Below, in pieces: positions 25,939-34,622 of a DNA stretch of 64,000 nt (the stretch's first letter is position 1; each line of letters starts with the position of its first letter). A program made the position numbers and the translations under genes. The stretch covers positions 1,860,001-1,924,000 of the forward strand of contig NZ_CP114413.1 in the NCBI RefSeq assembly GCF_027270315.1, written 5' to 3'. The notes below the pieces were generated by a model. It searched no databases. It saw only the letters and a list, made by a program, of their open reading frames with translations, and was not told the DNA's origin. The stretch comes from Streptomyces cinnabarinus. GTDB lineage: Bacteria > Actinomycetota > Actinomycetes > Streptomycetales > Streptomycetaceae.

Positions 25939-26329
25939 GCATCACCGCTTCGAGGAGGGAACGGTCGGCGACCGACTGCCGCACGAGCGGCTTGTGCGCC
26001 TCTACCAGTTCGTCCGCCAGCATGTCGGTGAGCACGACGGTCACCACGCTGAACGGGAGGCTGAGATATGCGGACAGCTCGGCCACCGACAGCGGGGCCG
26101 TGCAGAGCCGGAGCAGCGCCGACTGCTCGGGCGTGGCGGAGGGCGGTGGCTCGGCGCGCGCCACGATTAAGGTGACGAGGTCGAGATCGGCGCGCGCCTC
26201 GCCGTCACCGCCGACCACGAACATCCGCTCGGGGTTCTTGCGCTCCCCCTCCTTGGGCTCCCTGGGCGGCGGCGGGGCGGGCTGCGGCTGCGGGCTGGGG
26301 AACCGCCTCTGGCGTTGCGGAGGAGTCAT
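25919..26329 (-). CDS. rarC: DUF742 protein (CvnC/RarC)
   Basis: 136 aa. Basic Pro/Gln-rich N-terminus (RQRRFPSPQPQPAPPPP), then MFVVGGDGEARADLDLVTLI and LLRLCTAPLSVAELSAYLSL. These are the pattern of the DUF742 family, which always accompanies roadblock and CvnD proteins in conservons. The C-terminal part resembles a winged helix (PFSVVTVVLTDMLADELVEA). It overlaps rarB by 4 bp and rarD by 20 bp, consistent with stoichiometric expression of a complex. Confidence 0.92.
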   Translation of the reverse strand: MTPPQRQRRFPSPQPQPAPPPPREPKEGERKNPERMFVVGGDGEARADLDLVTLIVARAEPPPSATPEQSALLRLCTAPLSVAELSAYLSLPFSVVTVVLTDMLADELVEAHKPLVRQSVADRSLLEAVMHGLQKL

Positions 26330-26733
26330 ACGGTCTGCCCATTGCGCCGGGGCGGGCTGGTCAGATGCGGTCCGATCCGGTCGACCAGGTCACGCATCCG
26401 GTTGCTCATCAGTCCGGGCTCGGCGAACGTGTCGGAGAGGACCGCGAGATAGGCGTTGGGCCCCGCGGCCATCAGATAGAAATAGCCGCGGTTGATCTCG
26501 ATGATGACCAGCTTCATCTTGCCGTCGCTGTCCGGGATCTCGTGCGCGACGGCGCCGGCCAGGCTCTGCAGGCCCGCGCAGGCCGCGGCGACCCGGTCGG
26601 CGGCGTCGGGGTCGCCGCCGTGCCGGGCAATGCGCAGACCGTCGGCGGACAGCACCACGATCATCTCGATGCCGGGTACGCCATCGGCAAGATCCTTGAG
26701 CATCCAGTCGAAGTTGGCTCGCTGCTGGATCAC
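26326..26733 (-). CDS. rarB: roadblock/LC7 domain protein (CvnB/RarB)
   Basis: 135 aa, a single roadblock/LC7 domain: NFDWMLKDLADGVPGIEMIV, VLSADGLRIARHGGDPDAAD, KLVIIEINRGYFYLMAAGPN and AYLAVLSDTFAEPGLM. Roadblock proteins bind and modulate small GTPases, here presumably RarD. Overlaps rarA by 4 bp upstream and rarC by 4 bp downstream. Confidence 0.93.
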   Translation of the reverse strand: MIQQRANFDWMLKDLADGVPGIEMIVVLSADGLRIARHGGDPDAADRVAAACAGLQSLAGAVAHEIPDSDGKMKLVIIEINRGYFYLMAAGPNAYLAVLSDTFAEPGLMSNRMRDLVDRIGPHLTSPPRRNGQTV

Positions 26734-28346
26734 TTGAGGTCCCCCTCGTCATCGGCCGGGGCGTGGGCCGGTTCGTTGGTCGGCTGGCGGACTGCGCTGG
26801 GATCGGGGTCACGCTTGAGGCCCTCCCAGAAGGCCTCGACCCACAGGCCGGGCGGGGTGTCGTCCTCGGGCTCCGGCTCGGGAGCGGGCTTGATGGCATC
26901 GCCCCACCGGGGCTTCTCGCCCCGCGCGACGCGCTCCTGGTCCTCGCGCTCGATCTTGGCCTGCTGGGCGATCCGCTCGCTCAGCGGCGTGGTGACCCGG
27001 CTGCGGCGCTGGGGCAGACCGTTGGGGGTCCACTCGGTCACCACGGGGACGTCGTCCTCCATGGAGAGTCCGGCCGGGATGCGCGGGTTGGTGGGGCGGC
27101 GCTTCTTCGGCTTGCGCTTGGGGCCTTCGAGGGCGCCGAGTTCGGGCTTGGGCGCGGCGGTGGCGCCGATGCCGTGGGCGTAGCCGGGCGCGGGGTCGCT
27201 GGTGATCATCTCGCGCGGCACGATGAGCACGGCGCGGACGCCGCCGTACGCCGAACTGCGCAGGCTGACCTGCATGTCGAAGGCGGTGCACAGGCGGCCC
27301 ACGACGGCGAGGCCCAGGCGGGGGGTGTCACCGAGCTCCTGGAGGTCGATGCCGGCCTTGGCGGCCTCCAGCATGCCCTCGACCTTGGCGCGGGCCTCCT
27401 CGCTGAGGCTGACGCCGGCGTCCTCGATCTCGATGGCGACGCCGGTCTGCACCTCGGTGGCGGTGACATGCACCTTGGTCTGCGGCGGCGAGTAGCGGGT
27501 GGCGTTGTCGAGGAGCTCGGCGGCGGCGTGGATGACCGGCTCGACGGAGATACCGCGGATGTTGACCTTGGCGATGTTGTCCAGCGAGATCCGCCGGTAG
27601 TCCAGGATGCGCGACATGGCGCCGCGCAGCACGCTGTAGAGCGCGACGGGCTCGGGCCACTGGCGGCCGGGGCGGCCGCCGCCGAGGACGGAGATGGAGT
27701 CGGCGAGCCGGCCGATCAGCGCGGTGCCGTGGTCGATGCGCAGCAGGTCGTCGAAGACCTCGGGGTTGCGGCCGTGGTCCTCCTCCATTTCGAGGAGTTC
27801 CTTGTTCTGCTGGTGCACGATCGCCTGGACCCGGCGGGCGATGTTGACGAAGGAGCGCTGGGCGGAGTCCCGCAGCGCCTCCTCCTCGTCGAGGATCTCG
27901 AGGACGCGCTCGACCAACCACAGCTGGGGGACGGAGAGTTCGCGATAGCCGGGGTCGAGCTCACCGAGGTGGCGAATCACCTCCGCGGGCGAATTGCCGC
28001 GGTGCATGTAGTCGATCGCGACGGGCACGACCTCCCGGGCGAGCCGGTCCATCTCCTCCTGGTGGGCGGCGACGCGCCGTTCCAGATACGCGGTGTTACG
28101 GGCGTTCTCCTCGCGCGCGCTGCGCAGGGCGCGGCCGCGGCGCACGACTTCGGCGGCGGTCGCGATCACCAGGACCGTGGCGACGGCGCCGCACCAGCCG
28201 ACGGCCGCCCGGGCCGGGCCCGTCACCAGGGCGGCGGCGGCTCCGGTCGCCGCGGCCATCAGTATGGCGGGCGGCAACAGCACGCGCGCGTACGGCAGTT
28301 CACGGCGCCGGGGCTGGGAGGCGGGAGGGGGTTGAACACTCACCAT
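26730..28346 (-). CDS. rarA: conservon sensor histidine kinase-like protein (CvnA/RarA)
   Basis: 538 aa from ATG 28346, with AGAGGG 5 nt upstream. Two N-terminal transmembrane helices with almost no external loop (LLPPAILMAAATGAAAALVT; VGWCGAVATVLVIATAAEVV, about residues 17-65) are followed by a coiled-coil stretch. A helical region with IVHQQNKELLEMEEDH takes the usual H-box position. An HATPase_c domain (AAELLDNATRYSPP N-box; IEDAGVSLSEE; LGLAVVGRLC) is followed by a disordered acidic/proline tail. No response regulator follows, as is normal for conservons. First gene of rarABCDE; a 362-bp gene-free region upstream holds its promoter. Confidence 0.9.
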   Translation of the reverse strand: MVSVQPPPASQPRRRELPYARVLLPPAILMAAATGAAAALVTGPARAAVGWCGAVATVLVIATAAEVVRRGRALRSAREENARNTAYLERRVAAHQEEMDRLAREVVPVAIDYMHRGNSPAEVIRHLGELDPGYRELSVPQLWLVERVLEILDEEEALRDSAQRSFVNIARRVQAIVHQQNKELLEMEEDHGRNPEVFDDLLRIDHGTALIGRLADSISVLGGGRPGRQWPEPVALYSVLRGAMSRILDYRRISLDNIAKVNIRGISVEPVIHAAAELLDNATRYSPPQTKVHVTATEVQTGVAIEIEDAGVSLSEEARAKVEGMLEAAKAGIDLQELGDTPRLGLAVVGRLCTAFDMQVSLRSSAYGGVRAVLIVPREMITSDPAPGYAHGIGATAAPKPELGALEGPKRKPKKRRPTNPRIPAGLSMEDDVPVVTEWTPNGLPQRRSRVTTPLSERIAQQAKIEREDQERVARGEKPRWGDAIKPAPEPEPEDDTPPGLWVEAFWEGLKRDPDPSAVRQPTNEPAHAPADDEGDLK

Positions 28347-28708
28347 GTGGGCCCTCTGAAGGAATCGGCTGGGAGTCGGGGGACTTGCAGGGGGGTACGT
28401 CATGGAACGTTCTGGATCTACAGGGAGGTTTTGGAACAAGCGCACGAATACGCCTCAACTCGGTGCGCCGCGGGCGAGCTTAGTCCGACCGGATCATCGC
28501 CGTGTCATATTCAGCAAGCACCTGAAATCACCCCAGCGGCAGGAGTACCCTCAACTCCATTTGCACGCAGGGAGATCATTCGCACACAGCGCGTCACGGT
28601 GCACGGCGGTGCGAGAACACTCACCGTGATGAGTGAAAAAAGAAGGCGCGGGGCCGTGCGCGAACCACCGCGCACCACCCCGCGCCCGCCTTCGGCACGG
28701 TCGGTGAA
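28347..28708. other. gene-free region between rarA and the helicase gene
   Basis: 362 bp without a credible gene. It holds the rarA promoter region and leader (less GC-rich stretch around 28430-28600) and, at its right end, the helicase terminator. I did not find a convincing promoter consensus. Confidence 0.6.
28634..28686 (-). terminator. nested hairpin terminator of the helicase gene with T-tract
   Basis: Outer stem GGCGCGGGG/CCCCGCGCC (28645-28653 with 28678-28686) encloses a second perfect stem GTGCGCG/CGCGCAC (28656-28662 with 28669-28675). On the minus strand it is followed by TTCTTTTTT. It lies just after the helicase stop and is one of the few classical intrinsic terminators in the window. 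Confidence 0.85.
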
Positions 28709-31519
28709 TCAACCCACCGACGAGTAGGCGACCACTCCCCGCAGCAGCTGGTCGACAGCCTTGCGCGCGGCCTTCGCCACGGACGAGCCCTCCCGGGAGG
28801 GTGCCGCCGCCGAGATCTGCCCCAGCACATCGATCACCTGCTTGCACCAGCGCACGAAGTCCCCGGCAGGCATCTCCGCCTCCCGCAGCACCTCGTCGAG
28901 CCCCTTGCCCTCGGCCCACATGTACGCGGCCCAGGCGAACCCCAGATCGGGCTCCCGCTGTCCGACCCCTTCGGTCTGGTTGATGCGGAAGTCCTCCTCA
29001 AGGGCGTCGAGACGCCCCCAGATCCGGACCATCTCGCCCAGCGCGGCCTTGGCCTTCCCGGACGGCAGCTTCGGCGCCATCGCGTCGTCGCCGACCCGCG
29101 CCTCGTACACCAAGGCGGAGACGCACGCGGCGAGTTCCGCGGGGGCGAGGCCCTCCCAGACGCCCGCCCGCAGACACTCACTGGCCAGCAGGTCCAGCTC
29201 GCCGTACAGCCGCGCGAGCCGCTTGCCGTGCTCGGTGACCTCGTCGCCGCGCAGATAGTCCAGCTCGGTCAGCAGCGCCACGATCCGGTCGAAGGTCCGC
29301 GCGATGGTGTTGGTGCGGCCCTCGATCCGGCGCTCCAGCTGCGAGGTGTCCCGCAGCAGCCGGTGGTACCGCTCGGCCCAACGGGCGTGGTCCTCACGGT
29401 CGTCGCAGCCATGGCAGGGGTGCGCGCGGATCGCCGTGCGCAGCCGGGCGATCTCCCGGTCGTCGGCGGCCTGCGAGCGCTTCTTGCGCGCCCGCTCCGG
29501 CGGAATGTGCCCCGCCTTGGTGCGCAGCGCGGAGGCGAGGTCCCGACGGGACTGCGGGGAGCGGGGGTTGAAGGACTTGGGGATCCGCATCCGCTCCAGC
29601 GCCTCGACCGGCACCGGGAAGTCCATCGAGGCGAGCCGCTTGACCTGCCGCTCGGCGGTCAGCACCAGGGGGCGCGGCCCGTCGTGGTGGTCGAAGCCGC
29701 GGTGGCCGTTGGACCGCCCGGCGGGCAGCCCCGGGTCCAGCACCAGCGCGAGACCGGCGTACTTCCCGGTCGGCACATGGATGACATCGCCGGGCTTGAG
29801 CTTCTCCAGCGCGACGGCGGCCTCGGCCCTCCGCTGGTTGGCGCCCTGCCGGGCCAGCTCGGTCTCCCGGTCCTTCAAATCCCGCCGCAGGCGCGCGTAT
29901 TCGTCGAAGTCGCCGAGGTGGCAGGTCATGGACTCCTTGTAGCCCTCGAGCCCCTCCTCGTTGCGCTGCACCTGCCGGGAGATCCCGACGACCGACTTGT
30001 CGGCCTGGAACTGCGCGAACGACGTCTCCAGCAGCTCACGCGAGCGATGCCGCCCGAACTGCTCGACGAGGTTGACCGCCATGTTGTACGACGGCTTGAA
30101 GCTGGAGCGCAGCGGGTACGTCCGTGTGCCCGCGAGCCCCGCGAGGTGCTCCGGGCTCATCCCGCGCTGCCACAGCACCACGGCGTGGCCCTCGACGTCG
30201 ATGCCGCGACGGCCCGCTCGGCCGGTGAGCTGGGTGTACTCACCCGGGGTGATGTCGGCGTGCTGCTCGCCGTTCCACTTGACGAGCTTCTCCAACACCA
30301 CCGAGCGGGCGGGCATGTTGATGCCGAGCGCGAGGGTCTCGGTGGCGAACACGGCCTTCACCAGACCGCGCACGAACAGCTCCTCGACAACCTCCTTGAA
30401 CGTCGGCAGCATGCCCGCGTGATGGGCGGCGATCCCGCGCTCCAGACCCTCCAGCCACTCGTAGTAGCCGAGGACGTGCAGGTCCTCGGTGGGAATGGAC
30501 GCCGTGCGCTCCTCGACCAGGGCACGCACCTTGTGCCGCGCCTCGTCGTCGTTGAGCCGGAGTCCGGCGTACAGACACTGCTGTACGGCGGCCTCGCAGG
30601 CGGCGCGGCTGAAGATGAAGGTGATGGCGGGCAGCAGGCCCTCGGCGTCGAGCCGCTCGATGACCTCGGGCCGGCCCGGCGTCCACACGCGGGAGCGCTG
30701 TCTGCGCTCCCGCTCACGGTCCGCCTCGCGCATCGCGCGCCCGCGTCTGCGGTCCTGGTACGAGGGCCGCTGGGCCTCCATGCGGGCCAGCCGCGTCAGA
30801 TCGGGGTTGACGGCCTTCTTGCTGCCCTCGCCCTCCTCGAACAGGTCGTACATGCGCCGTCCGGCCAGCACATGCTGGAACAGCGGGACGGGCCGGTGCT
30901 CGGAGACGATCACCTCGGTGTCCCCGCGGACGGTGTCGAGCCAGTCGCCGAACTCCTCGGCGTTGGACACGGTGGCCGACAGCGACACCAGGGTCACCGA
31001 CTCCTGGAGGTGGATGATCACCTCTTCCCATACGGCGCCGCGGAACCGGTCGGAGAGGTAGTGCACCTCGTCCATGACCACGTAGCCCAGGCCGATGAGG
31101 GTCTGCGAGCCCGCGTACAGCATGTTCCGCAGCACCTCGGTGGTCATCACGACCACCGGGGCGTCGGAGTTGACGCTGTTGTCGCCGGTCAGCAGGCCGA
31201 CCTTGTCGCTGCCGTAACGGCGGCACAGGTCGGAGTACTTCTGGTTCGACAGCGCCTTGATGGGCGTCGTGTAGAAGCACTTCTTGCCCTGCAGCAGGGC
31301 GAGGTGGACGGCGAACTCGCCCACGATCGTCTTGCCCGAGCCGGTGGGGGCGGCCACCAGCACGCCCTTCCCCGCTTCGAGTGCCTGGCAGGCCTCGATC
31401 TGGAAGGGGTCGAGGCCGAAGTCGTACATCTCGCGGAAGGAGGCGAGCGCGGTGGCCTGCTCGGCAGCCCGCACCCGGGCAGCCGCATACCGCTCGGCCG
31501 GTGAGAGGTCCTCTGTCAT
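28709..31519 (-). CDS. Ski2/Mtr4-like DExH RNA helicase (HelY family)
   Basis: 936 aa from ATG 31519; an in-frame start 15 codons upstream is possible. Helicase motifs: Q-motif-like LDPFQIEACQALEAGK, Walker A APTGSGKT (57-64), TPIKALSNQKY, MTTEVLRNML, DEVH (150-153), SLSATVSNAEEFGDW, FATETLALGINMPARSVV, and QLTGRAGRRGID. A beta-rich insertion and a C-terminal DSHCT-like domain (about residues 750-920, with LLASECLRAGVWEGLAPAEL) complete the Ski2-like layout. Family members unwind RNA for degradation or processing; mycobacterial HelY is the best-known relative. Monocistronic, with its own terminator. It is about 85 bp downstream of the diacylglycerol-kinase-family gene on the same strand side, separated by a hairpin. 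Confidence 0.92.
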   Translation of the reverse strand: MTEDLSPAERYAAARVRAAEQATALASFREMYDFGLDPFQIEACQALEAGKGVLVAAPTGSGKTIVGEFAVHLALLQGKKCFYTTPIKALSNQKYSDLCRRYGSDKVGLLTGDNSVNSDAPVVVMTTEVLRNMLYAGSQTLIGLGYVVMDEVHYLSDRFRGAVWEEVIIHLQESVTLVSLSATVSNAEEFGDWLDTVRGDTEVIVSEHRPVPLFQHVLAGRRMYDLFEEGEGSKKAVNPDLTRLARMEAQRPSYQDRRRGRAMREADRERERRQRSRVWTPGRPEVIERLDAEGLLPAITFIFSRAACEAAVQQCLYAGLRLNDDEARHKVRALVEERTASIPTEDLHVLGYYEWLEGLERGIAAHHAGMLPTFKEVVEELFVRGLVKAVFATETLALGINMPARSVVLEKLVKWNGEQHADITPGEYTQLTGRAGRRGIDVEGHAVVLWQRGMSPEHLAGLAGTRTYPLRSSFKPSYNMAVNLVEQFGRHRSRELLETSFAQFQADKSVVGISRQVQRNEEGLEGYKESMTCHLGDFDEYARLRRDLKDRETELARQGANQRRAEAAVALEKLKPGDVIHVPTGKYAGLALVLDPGLPAGRSNGHRGFDHHDGPRPLVLTAERQVKRLASMDFPVPVEALERMRIPKSFNPRSPQSRRDLASALRTKAGHIPPERARKKRSQAADDREIARLRTAIRAHPCHGCDDREDHARWAERYHRLLRDTSQLERRIEGRTNTIARTFDRIVALLTELDYLRGDEVTEHGKRLARLYGELDLLASECLRAGVWEGLAPAELAACVSALVYEARVGDDAMAPKLPSGKAKAALGEMVRIWGRLDALEEDFRINQTEGVGQREPDLGFAWAAYMWAEGKGLDEVLREAEMPAGDFVRWCKQVIDVLGQISAAAPSREGSSVAKAARKAVDQLLRGVVAYSSVG

Positions 31520-31569
31520 CGTGCTTTCGAGCGTACCGGGCCCCACTGACAACAGGACGATCAATATCC

Positions 31570-31597
31570 GGATCCAGGTCCCGTAAACCCTGGATCC
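31570..31597 (-). terminator. hairpin after the diacylglycerol-kinase-family gene
   Basis: 9-bp perfect stem GGATCCAGG/CCTGGATCC with a 10-nt loop, 8 bp beyond the stop codon at 31605. No T-run follows. Confidence 0.55.
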
Positions 31598-31604
31598 CCG
31601 CAGC

Positions 31605-32495
31605 TCACGGCCCTACGACGCGTACCGCTCCGGGCACGCAGCGTGCCGTCAGCGGCAGCGGGCCGAGCGGCTCGCCGTCGGCGTACCCGGTGATGTTCTC
31701 GGCGGCGATCTCGATCCGCGCGGCCCGGACCACGGTGACCTTGGGGTGGTCGACGTGCCCGCCCCGGTAGACGCTCGGGAAGACCCTGAGCAGGGTGGCG
31801 CGGGAGCAGTCCCCGACGATCGTGATGTCGAACAGCCCGTCGCCGAGATCGGCGCCGGGACAGATCCGCATCCCGCCGCCGTAGGAGGAGCCGTTGCCGA
31901 CAGCGACCAGGGTGGCCTCGGTCTCGCGGACCTCGCCGTCGTCGAGCGTGATCCGGTACGGGTAGGGCCGGAAGGAGGCCAGTTCGGCGAGCATCGCCAG
32001 GTCGTACTTGAGGCGGCCGGCGGGCCATCGCATGCGGTTGCCGCGATCGTTGACCCGGGAGTCGAAGCCGGAGGCGAGGACGGTGCCGAACCAGCGGTCA
32101 CCGATCTGTCCGAGGTCGATGTCGCGCAGCCGGGCGCCCTTGAGGGCCTCGGCGATCACCCGGCCCGCGGCCGCCGGGTCCCGTACGGGCAGGCCGAGCG
32201 CGCGGGCGAAGTCGTTGCCGGTGCCCACGGCGACCAGGCCGAGCGGGGTACGGGTGCCGGCCACGGCCTGGAGCGCGAGGTTCGCCATGCCGTCACCGCC
32301 GACGGCGACCAGCGCCCCGGTGCCGTCCGCAACGGTGGCACGCGCGCGGACGAGGGCGTCCCGGGCGTCCTCGCCGATGACCGTCCGCACGGTGAATCCG
32401 GCCGCCCGCAAAGCGGAAGCGGCCGGCTGCGCCGCACCGGCGCCCCGGCCGCGTCCCGCGGTGGGGTTGACGAAGAGGGTGATCTCGCTGCTCAC
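31605..32495 (-). CDS. diacylglycerol kinase-family lipid kinase
   Basis: 296 aa. DAGK catalytic motifs: LFVNPTAGRGRGAG at the N-terminus, LVAVGGDGMANLALQAV (the GGDG nucleotide loop, about residues 62-70), LGLVAVGTGNDFARALGL, and FGTVLASGFDSRVND. The C-terminal beta-sandwich has ATLVAVGNGSSYGGGMRICP, LFDITIVGDCSR and ENITGYADGEPLGPLP. This family includes DgkB and YegS-like lipid kinases, which phosphorylate diacylglycerol or related lipids at the membrane. Substrate not determinable. It is the last gene downstream of tatC on this strand, with 31 bp between. Confidence 0.88.
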   Translation of the reverse strand: MSSEITLFVNPTAGRGRGAGAAQPAASALRAAGFTVRTVIGEDARDALVRARATVADGTGALVAVGGDGMANLALQAVAGTRTPLGLVAVGTGNDFARALGLPVRDPAAAGRVIAEALKGARLRDIDLGQIGDRWFGTVLASGFDSRVNDRGNRMRWPAGRLKYDLAMLAELASFRPYPYRITLDDGEVRETEATLVAVGNGSSYGGGMRICPGADLGDGLFDITIVGDCSRATLLRVFPSVYRGGHVDHPKVTVVRAARIEIAAENITGYADGEPLGPLPLTARCVPGAVRVVGP

Positions 32496-32526
32496 GGGAG
32501 AGACCCTATGAGCTGCTTGCCGATCT

Positions 32527-33474
32527 TCAGGTCACGTCGTCATAACCGTTGACCCGGTCCCTGGACGCCTGCTCGGGCAGGGCCCGGCTGGCGGCGACGG
32601 CCTCCACCTCGCCGATGTCCTCGGGAGTGAGGTCGAGGTCGGAGGCCTCGTCGTCGTCGGGGCCCATCGCCTCACGCAGGCGCCTGCGGCGGTCGTTGAT
32701 CAGCGAGACGGCGACCGCGAGGAAGTACAGCACCCAGATCGGTCCGGCCAGCGCCATCATGGTCAGCGGGTCGGTGCTCGGGGTCGCCACGGCCGCGAAC
32801 ACCGTGATGCCCATGATCATGCCGCGCCACCAGCCCAGCATCCGCTTGCCGGTGATGGCACCGCTGAAGTTGAGCATGACCAGCAGCAGCGGCAGCTCGA
32901 AGGAGAGACCGAAGACGATCACCATGCGCGTGACGAGGTCGAGCAGATCGTCCAGCGGCAGCAGGTTGTCCACGCCGAACGGGGTGAACTCGATCAGCAC
33001 CTTCGCGGTGGCGGGCAGCACCTTGTACGCGAAGAAGGCGCCCATCAGGAACAGCGGGAAGCCGGTGGCGACGAACGCGTAGGCGTACTTCTTCTCGTGC
33101 CGGTGCAGGCCCGGGGCGACGAAGGCCCAGAGCTGGTAGAGCCAGATCGGCGAGGCCAGGACCACGCCGGCCATCAGCGACACCTTCAGCGCCAGCGTGA
33201 AGGGGGTGAGCAGACCGTTGATCGTGATCTGCGCACAGGTCTTCTCGGTGGAGGTGTTCGCCAGCTGCTCGAAGCTCTCCTTGCAGCCGACCGACTTCAG
33301 GATCGGCTCCGTGAAGAAGCTGATGATGTCCATGTAGAAGAAGGCGGCGACGATCGTCACGACGACGATGGCCAGCAGCGCCTTCGCGAGCCGGTTGCGG
33401 AGCTCACGAAGGTGTTCCGCGAGGGGCATCCGCCCCTCTGGATCCTTCTCCTTGTTGCGGGCAGGCTTCAGCAA
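32527..33474 (-). CDS. tatC: Sec-independent translocase subunit TatC
   Basis: 315 aa. Six transmembrane segments, with the family landmarks MPLAEHLRELRNRLAKALLA before helix 1, FALKVSLMAGVVLASPIWLY-like TLALKVSLMAGVVLASPIWL, YQLWAFVAPGLHRHEKKYAY, and FGLSFELPLLLVMLN. The C-terminal acidic tail of about 50 residues (DDDEASDLDLTPEDIGEVEA) is cytoplasmic. The likely start is TTG at 33474; the sequence MLKPARNKEKDPEGRMPLAE follows. It receives twin-arginine signal peptides for export of folded proteins. tatA lies 47 bp upstream on the same strand, and tatB is not adjacent, as is usual in Streptomyces. Confidence 0.95.
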   Translation of the reverse strand: MLKPARNKEKDPEGRMPLAEHLRELRNRLAKALLAIVVVTIVAAFFYMDIISFFTEPILKSVGCKESFEQLANTSTEKTCAQITINGLLTPFTLALKVSLMAGVVLASPIWLYQLWAFVAPGLHRHEKKYAYAFVATGFPLFLMGAFFAYKVLPATAKVLIEFTPFGVDNLLPLDDLLDLVTRMVIVFGLSFELPLLLVMLNFSGAITGKRMLGWWRGMIMGITVFAAVATPSTDPLTMMALAGPIWVLYFLAVAVSLINDRRRRLREAMGPDDDEASDLDLTPEDIGEVEAVAASRALPEQASRDRVNGYDDVT

Positions 33475-33521
33475 CCCACGTTCCCATCTCGTGCGGCGGG
33501 CCGGAGGTCACCGGCCCTGCG

Positions 33522-33803
33522 TCAGCGCTTGGTCGTGTCCGTCGGCTCGGTGACCGGGCGCGAGCTGGTCACGTCGCCGGGAGCGGCCTGGATGATGCGC
33601 TGCGCGGGCTGCTCGTCGGCCTGGTGCGGCGGGTCGGCCGGCGCGGAGGACTTGTCCTCCTCCTTCATCGCCTTGGCCTCGCTCTTCAGGATGCGCGCGG
33701 ACTTGCCGAGCGAACGAGCCATGTCCGGAAGCTTCTTCGCACCGAACAGCAGGATGATGACGACGAGGATCAGAATGATCTCGGTAGGTCCGAGCCGTCC
33801 CAT
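33522..33803 (-). CDS. tatA: Sec-independent translocase subunit TatA
   Basis: 93 aa. Short N-terminal transmembrane helix MGRLGPTEIILILVVIILLF, the hinge FGAKKLPDMARSLGKS, an amphipathic helix, then a charged and disordered tail ending TEPTDTTKR. TatA oligomers form the translocation pore with TatC. The gene precedes tatC and is probably co-transcribed with it. A perfect 22-bp palindrome lies 37 bp upstream of its start codon. Confidence 0.95.
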   Translation of the reverse strand: MGRLGPTEIILILVVIILLFGAKKLPDMARSLGKSARILKSEAKAMKEEDKSSAPADPPHQADEQPAQRIIQAAPGDVTSSRPVTEPTDTTKR

Positions 33804-33840
33804 AAGTCTTTACCTTCTCACCGAGGCGGGCGGGTGTGTG

Positions 33841-33862
33841 CCTGTCCGACCGGTCGGACAGG
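33841..33862. promoter_or_regulatory. perfect 22-bp palindrome upstream of tatA
   Basis: Half-site CCTGTCCGACC followed immediately by its exact reverse complement, with no loop. It lies in the 259-bp region between the tatA start and the next gene. A gapless palindrome of this size is more like a repressor operator (TetR-type or similar) than a terminator. Confidence 0.5.
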
Positions 33863-34062
33863 TGTCCGAACGACCGTGCTGACAGCGATCGTAACGCTCA
33901 GGGGTAAACGTCCGGCAATCCCCGTGCATACTCCCGGTCCGCGGTCCGGGCCTCGTTCTCGGGCCGCGACCAGCAGCGTACCTGGCACAGGCACCTGGGT
34001 GACAGGGCGAAGTGGCCCAAAACGCTTGCGGCCCAGGACTCACACCCGGTTCTCAGCCGGGC

Positions 34063-34257
34063 TCACAGGGAGTCCACGGTCCGCGCCGTACTGACGGCCG
34101 CCCGCTCCAGGTCCTCCGCGGCCCTGCTGATGCGCCGCGCGGACTCCGAGACCTGCCTGCCGAGGCGCTGCGCCTCCAGGAAGACCCGCACCGCGAGCAC
34201 GCCGAGGACGACGAGACCCAGGAAACCCACAGCTACCGCGAACATCGGCCAGAACAT
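34063..34257 (-). CDS. small single-pass membrane protein
   Basis: 64 aa from ATG 34257 (MFWPMFAVAVGFLGLVVLGV). One transmembrane helix is followed by an amphipathic, heptad-like helix (FLEAQRLGRQVSESARRISR, then AAEDLERAAVSTARTVDSL) that could form a coiled coil. The longer frame reading upstream to 34494 has no codon bias and is a shadow of the neighbouring gene. Located between the zinc-ribbon gene and tatA, transcribed with them. The layout superficially resembles TatA/TatB (helix plus amphipathic helix), but the hinge motif is missing. Function unknown. Confidence 0.7.
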   Translation of the reverse strand: MFWPMFAVAVGFLGLVVLGVLAVRVFLEAQRLGRQVSESARRISRAAEDLERAAVSTARTVDSL

Positions 34258-34267
34258 GACGCCGATG

Positions 34268-34552
34268 CTAGAGGGTCGAGTGGAGCCGCAGGGTGCGGAC
34301 CCCGCCCCCGGTGAGCAGCTCCACGATCCGCTCCCCCGCCGGCTTGCGCACCGGGACACCGCACTCGGGGCAGGTGAAGGAGTAGAAGGTGGTACGGCTG
34401 CTGGCGCCGATGGCCAGCCTGAGGGCGCTCGCGGCGAGTTCGAACCGGCCCCGGCAGTCCGGGCAGCCCGCCTTGAACAGCACGGGGGACGCACTTCTCA
34501 TCCCCGCGAACGCGGACGCCACCGAGACCCCAGCCATCACCGATTCAGTCAA
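34268..34552 (-). CDS. small zinc-ribbon protein, function unknown
   Basis: 94 aa from a TTG at 34552 with GGGAG 7 nt upstream; an ATG at 34537 is the alternative. Two CxxC pairs (GCPDCRGRFEL and FTCPECGVPVRKP), about 27 residues apart, form a likely zinc ribbon. Between them is an Ala/Leu-rich stretch. The gene sits 10 bp upstream of the small membrane protein gene and about 70 bp downstream of pafC on the same strand. It therefore may be the tail of the pafBC transcript. Confidence 0.7.
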   Translation of the reverse strand: MTESVMAGVSVASAFAGMRSASPVLFKAGCPDCRGRFELAASALRLAIGASSRTTFYSFTCPECGVPVRKPAGERIVELLTGGGVRTLRLHSTL

Positions 34553-34622
34553 CGCACCGCTCCCTTTTCATCGGTCGTTCGCCTGCGGGCGCTTCGTGCC
34601 GGTGTCCGGAGCGCCCTCCGGC

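Noticed and set aside
34063..34257. TatB for the 64-aa membrane protein
   Set aside because: It has one N-terminal helix and an amphipathic helix, but lacks the Gly-Pro and hinge positions of TatA/TatB proteins and is shorter than TatB.
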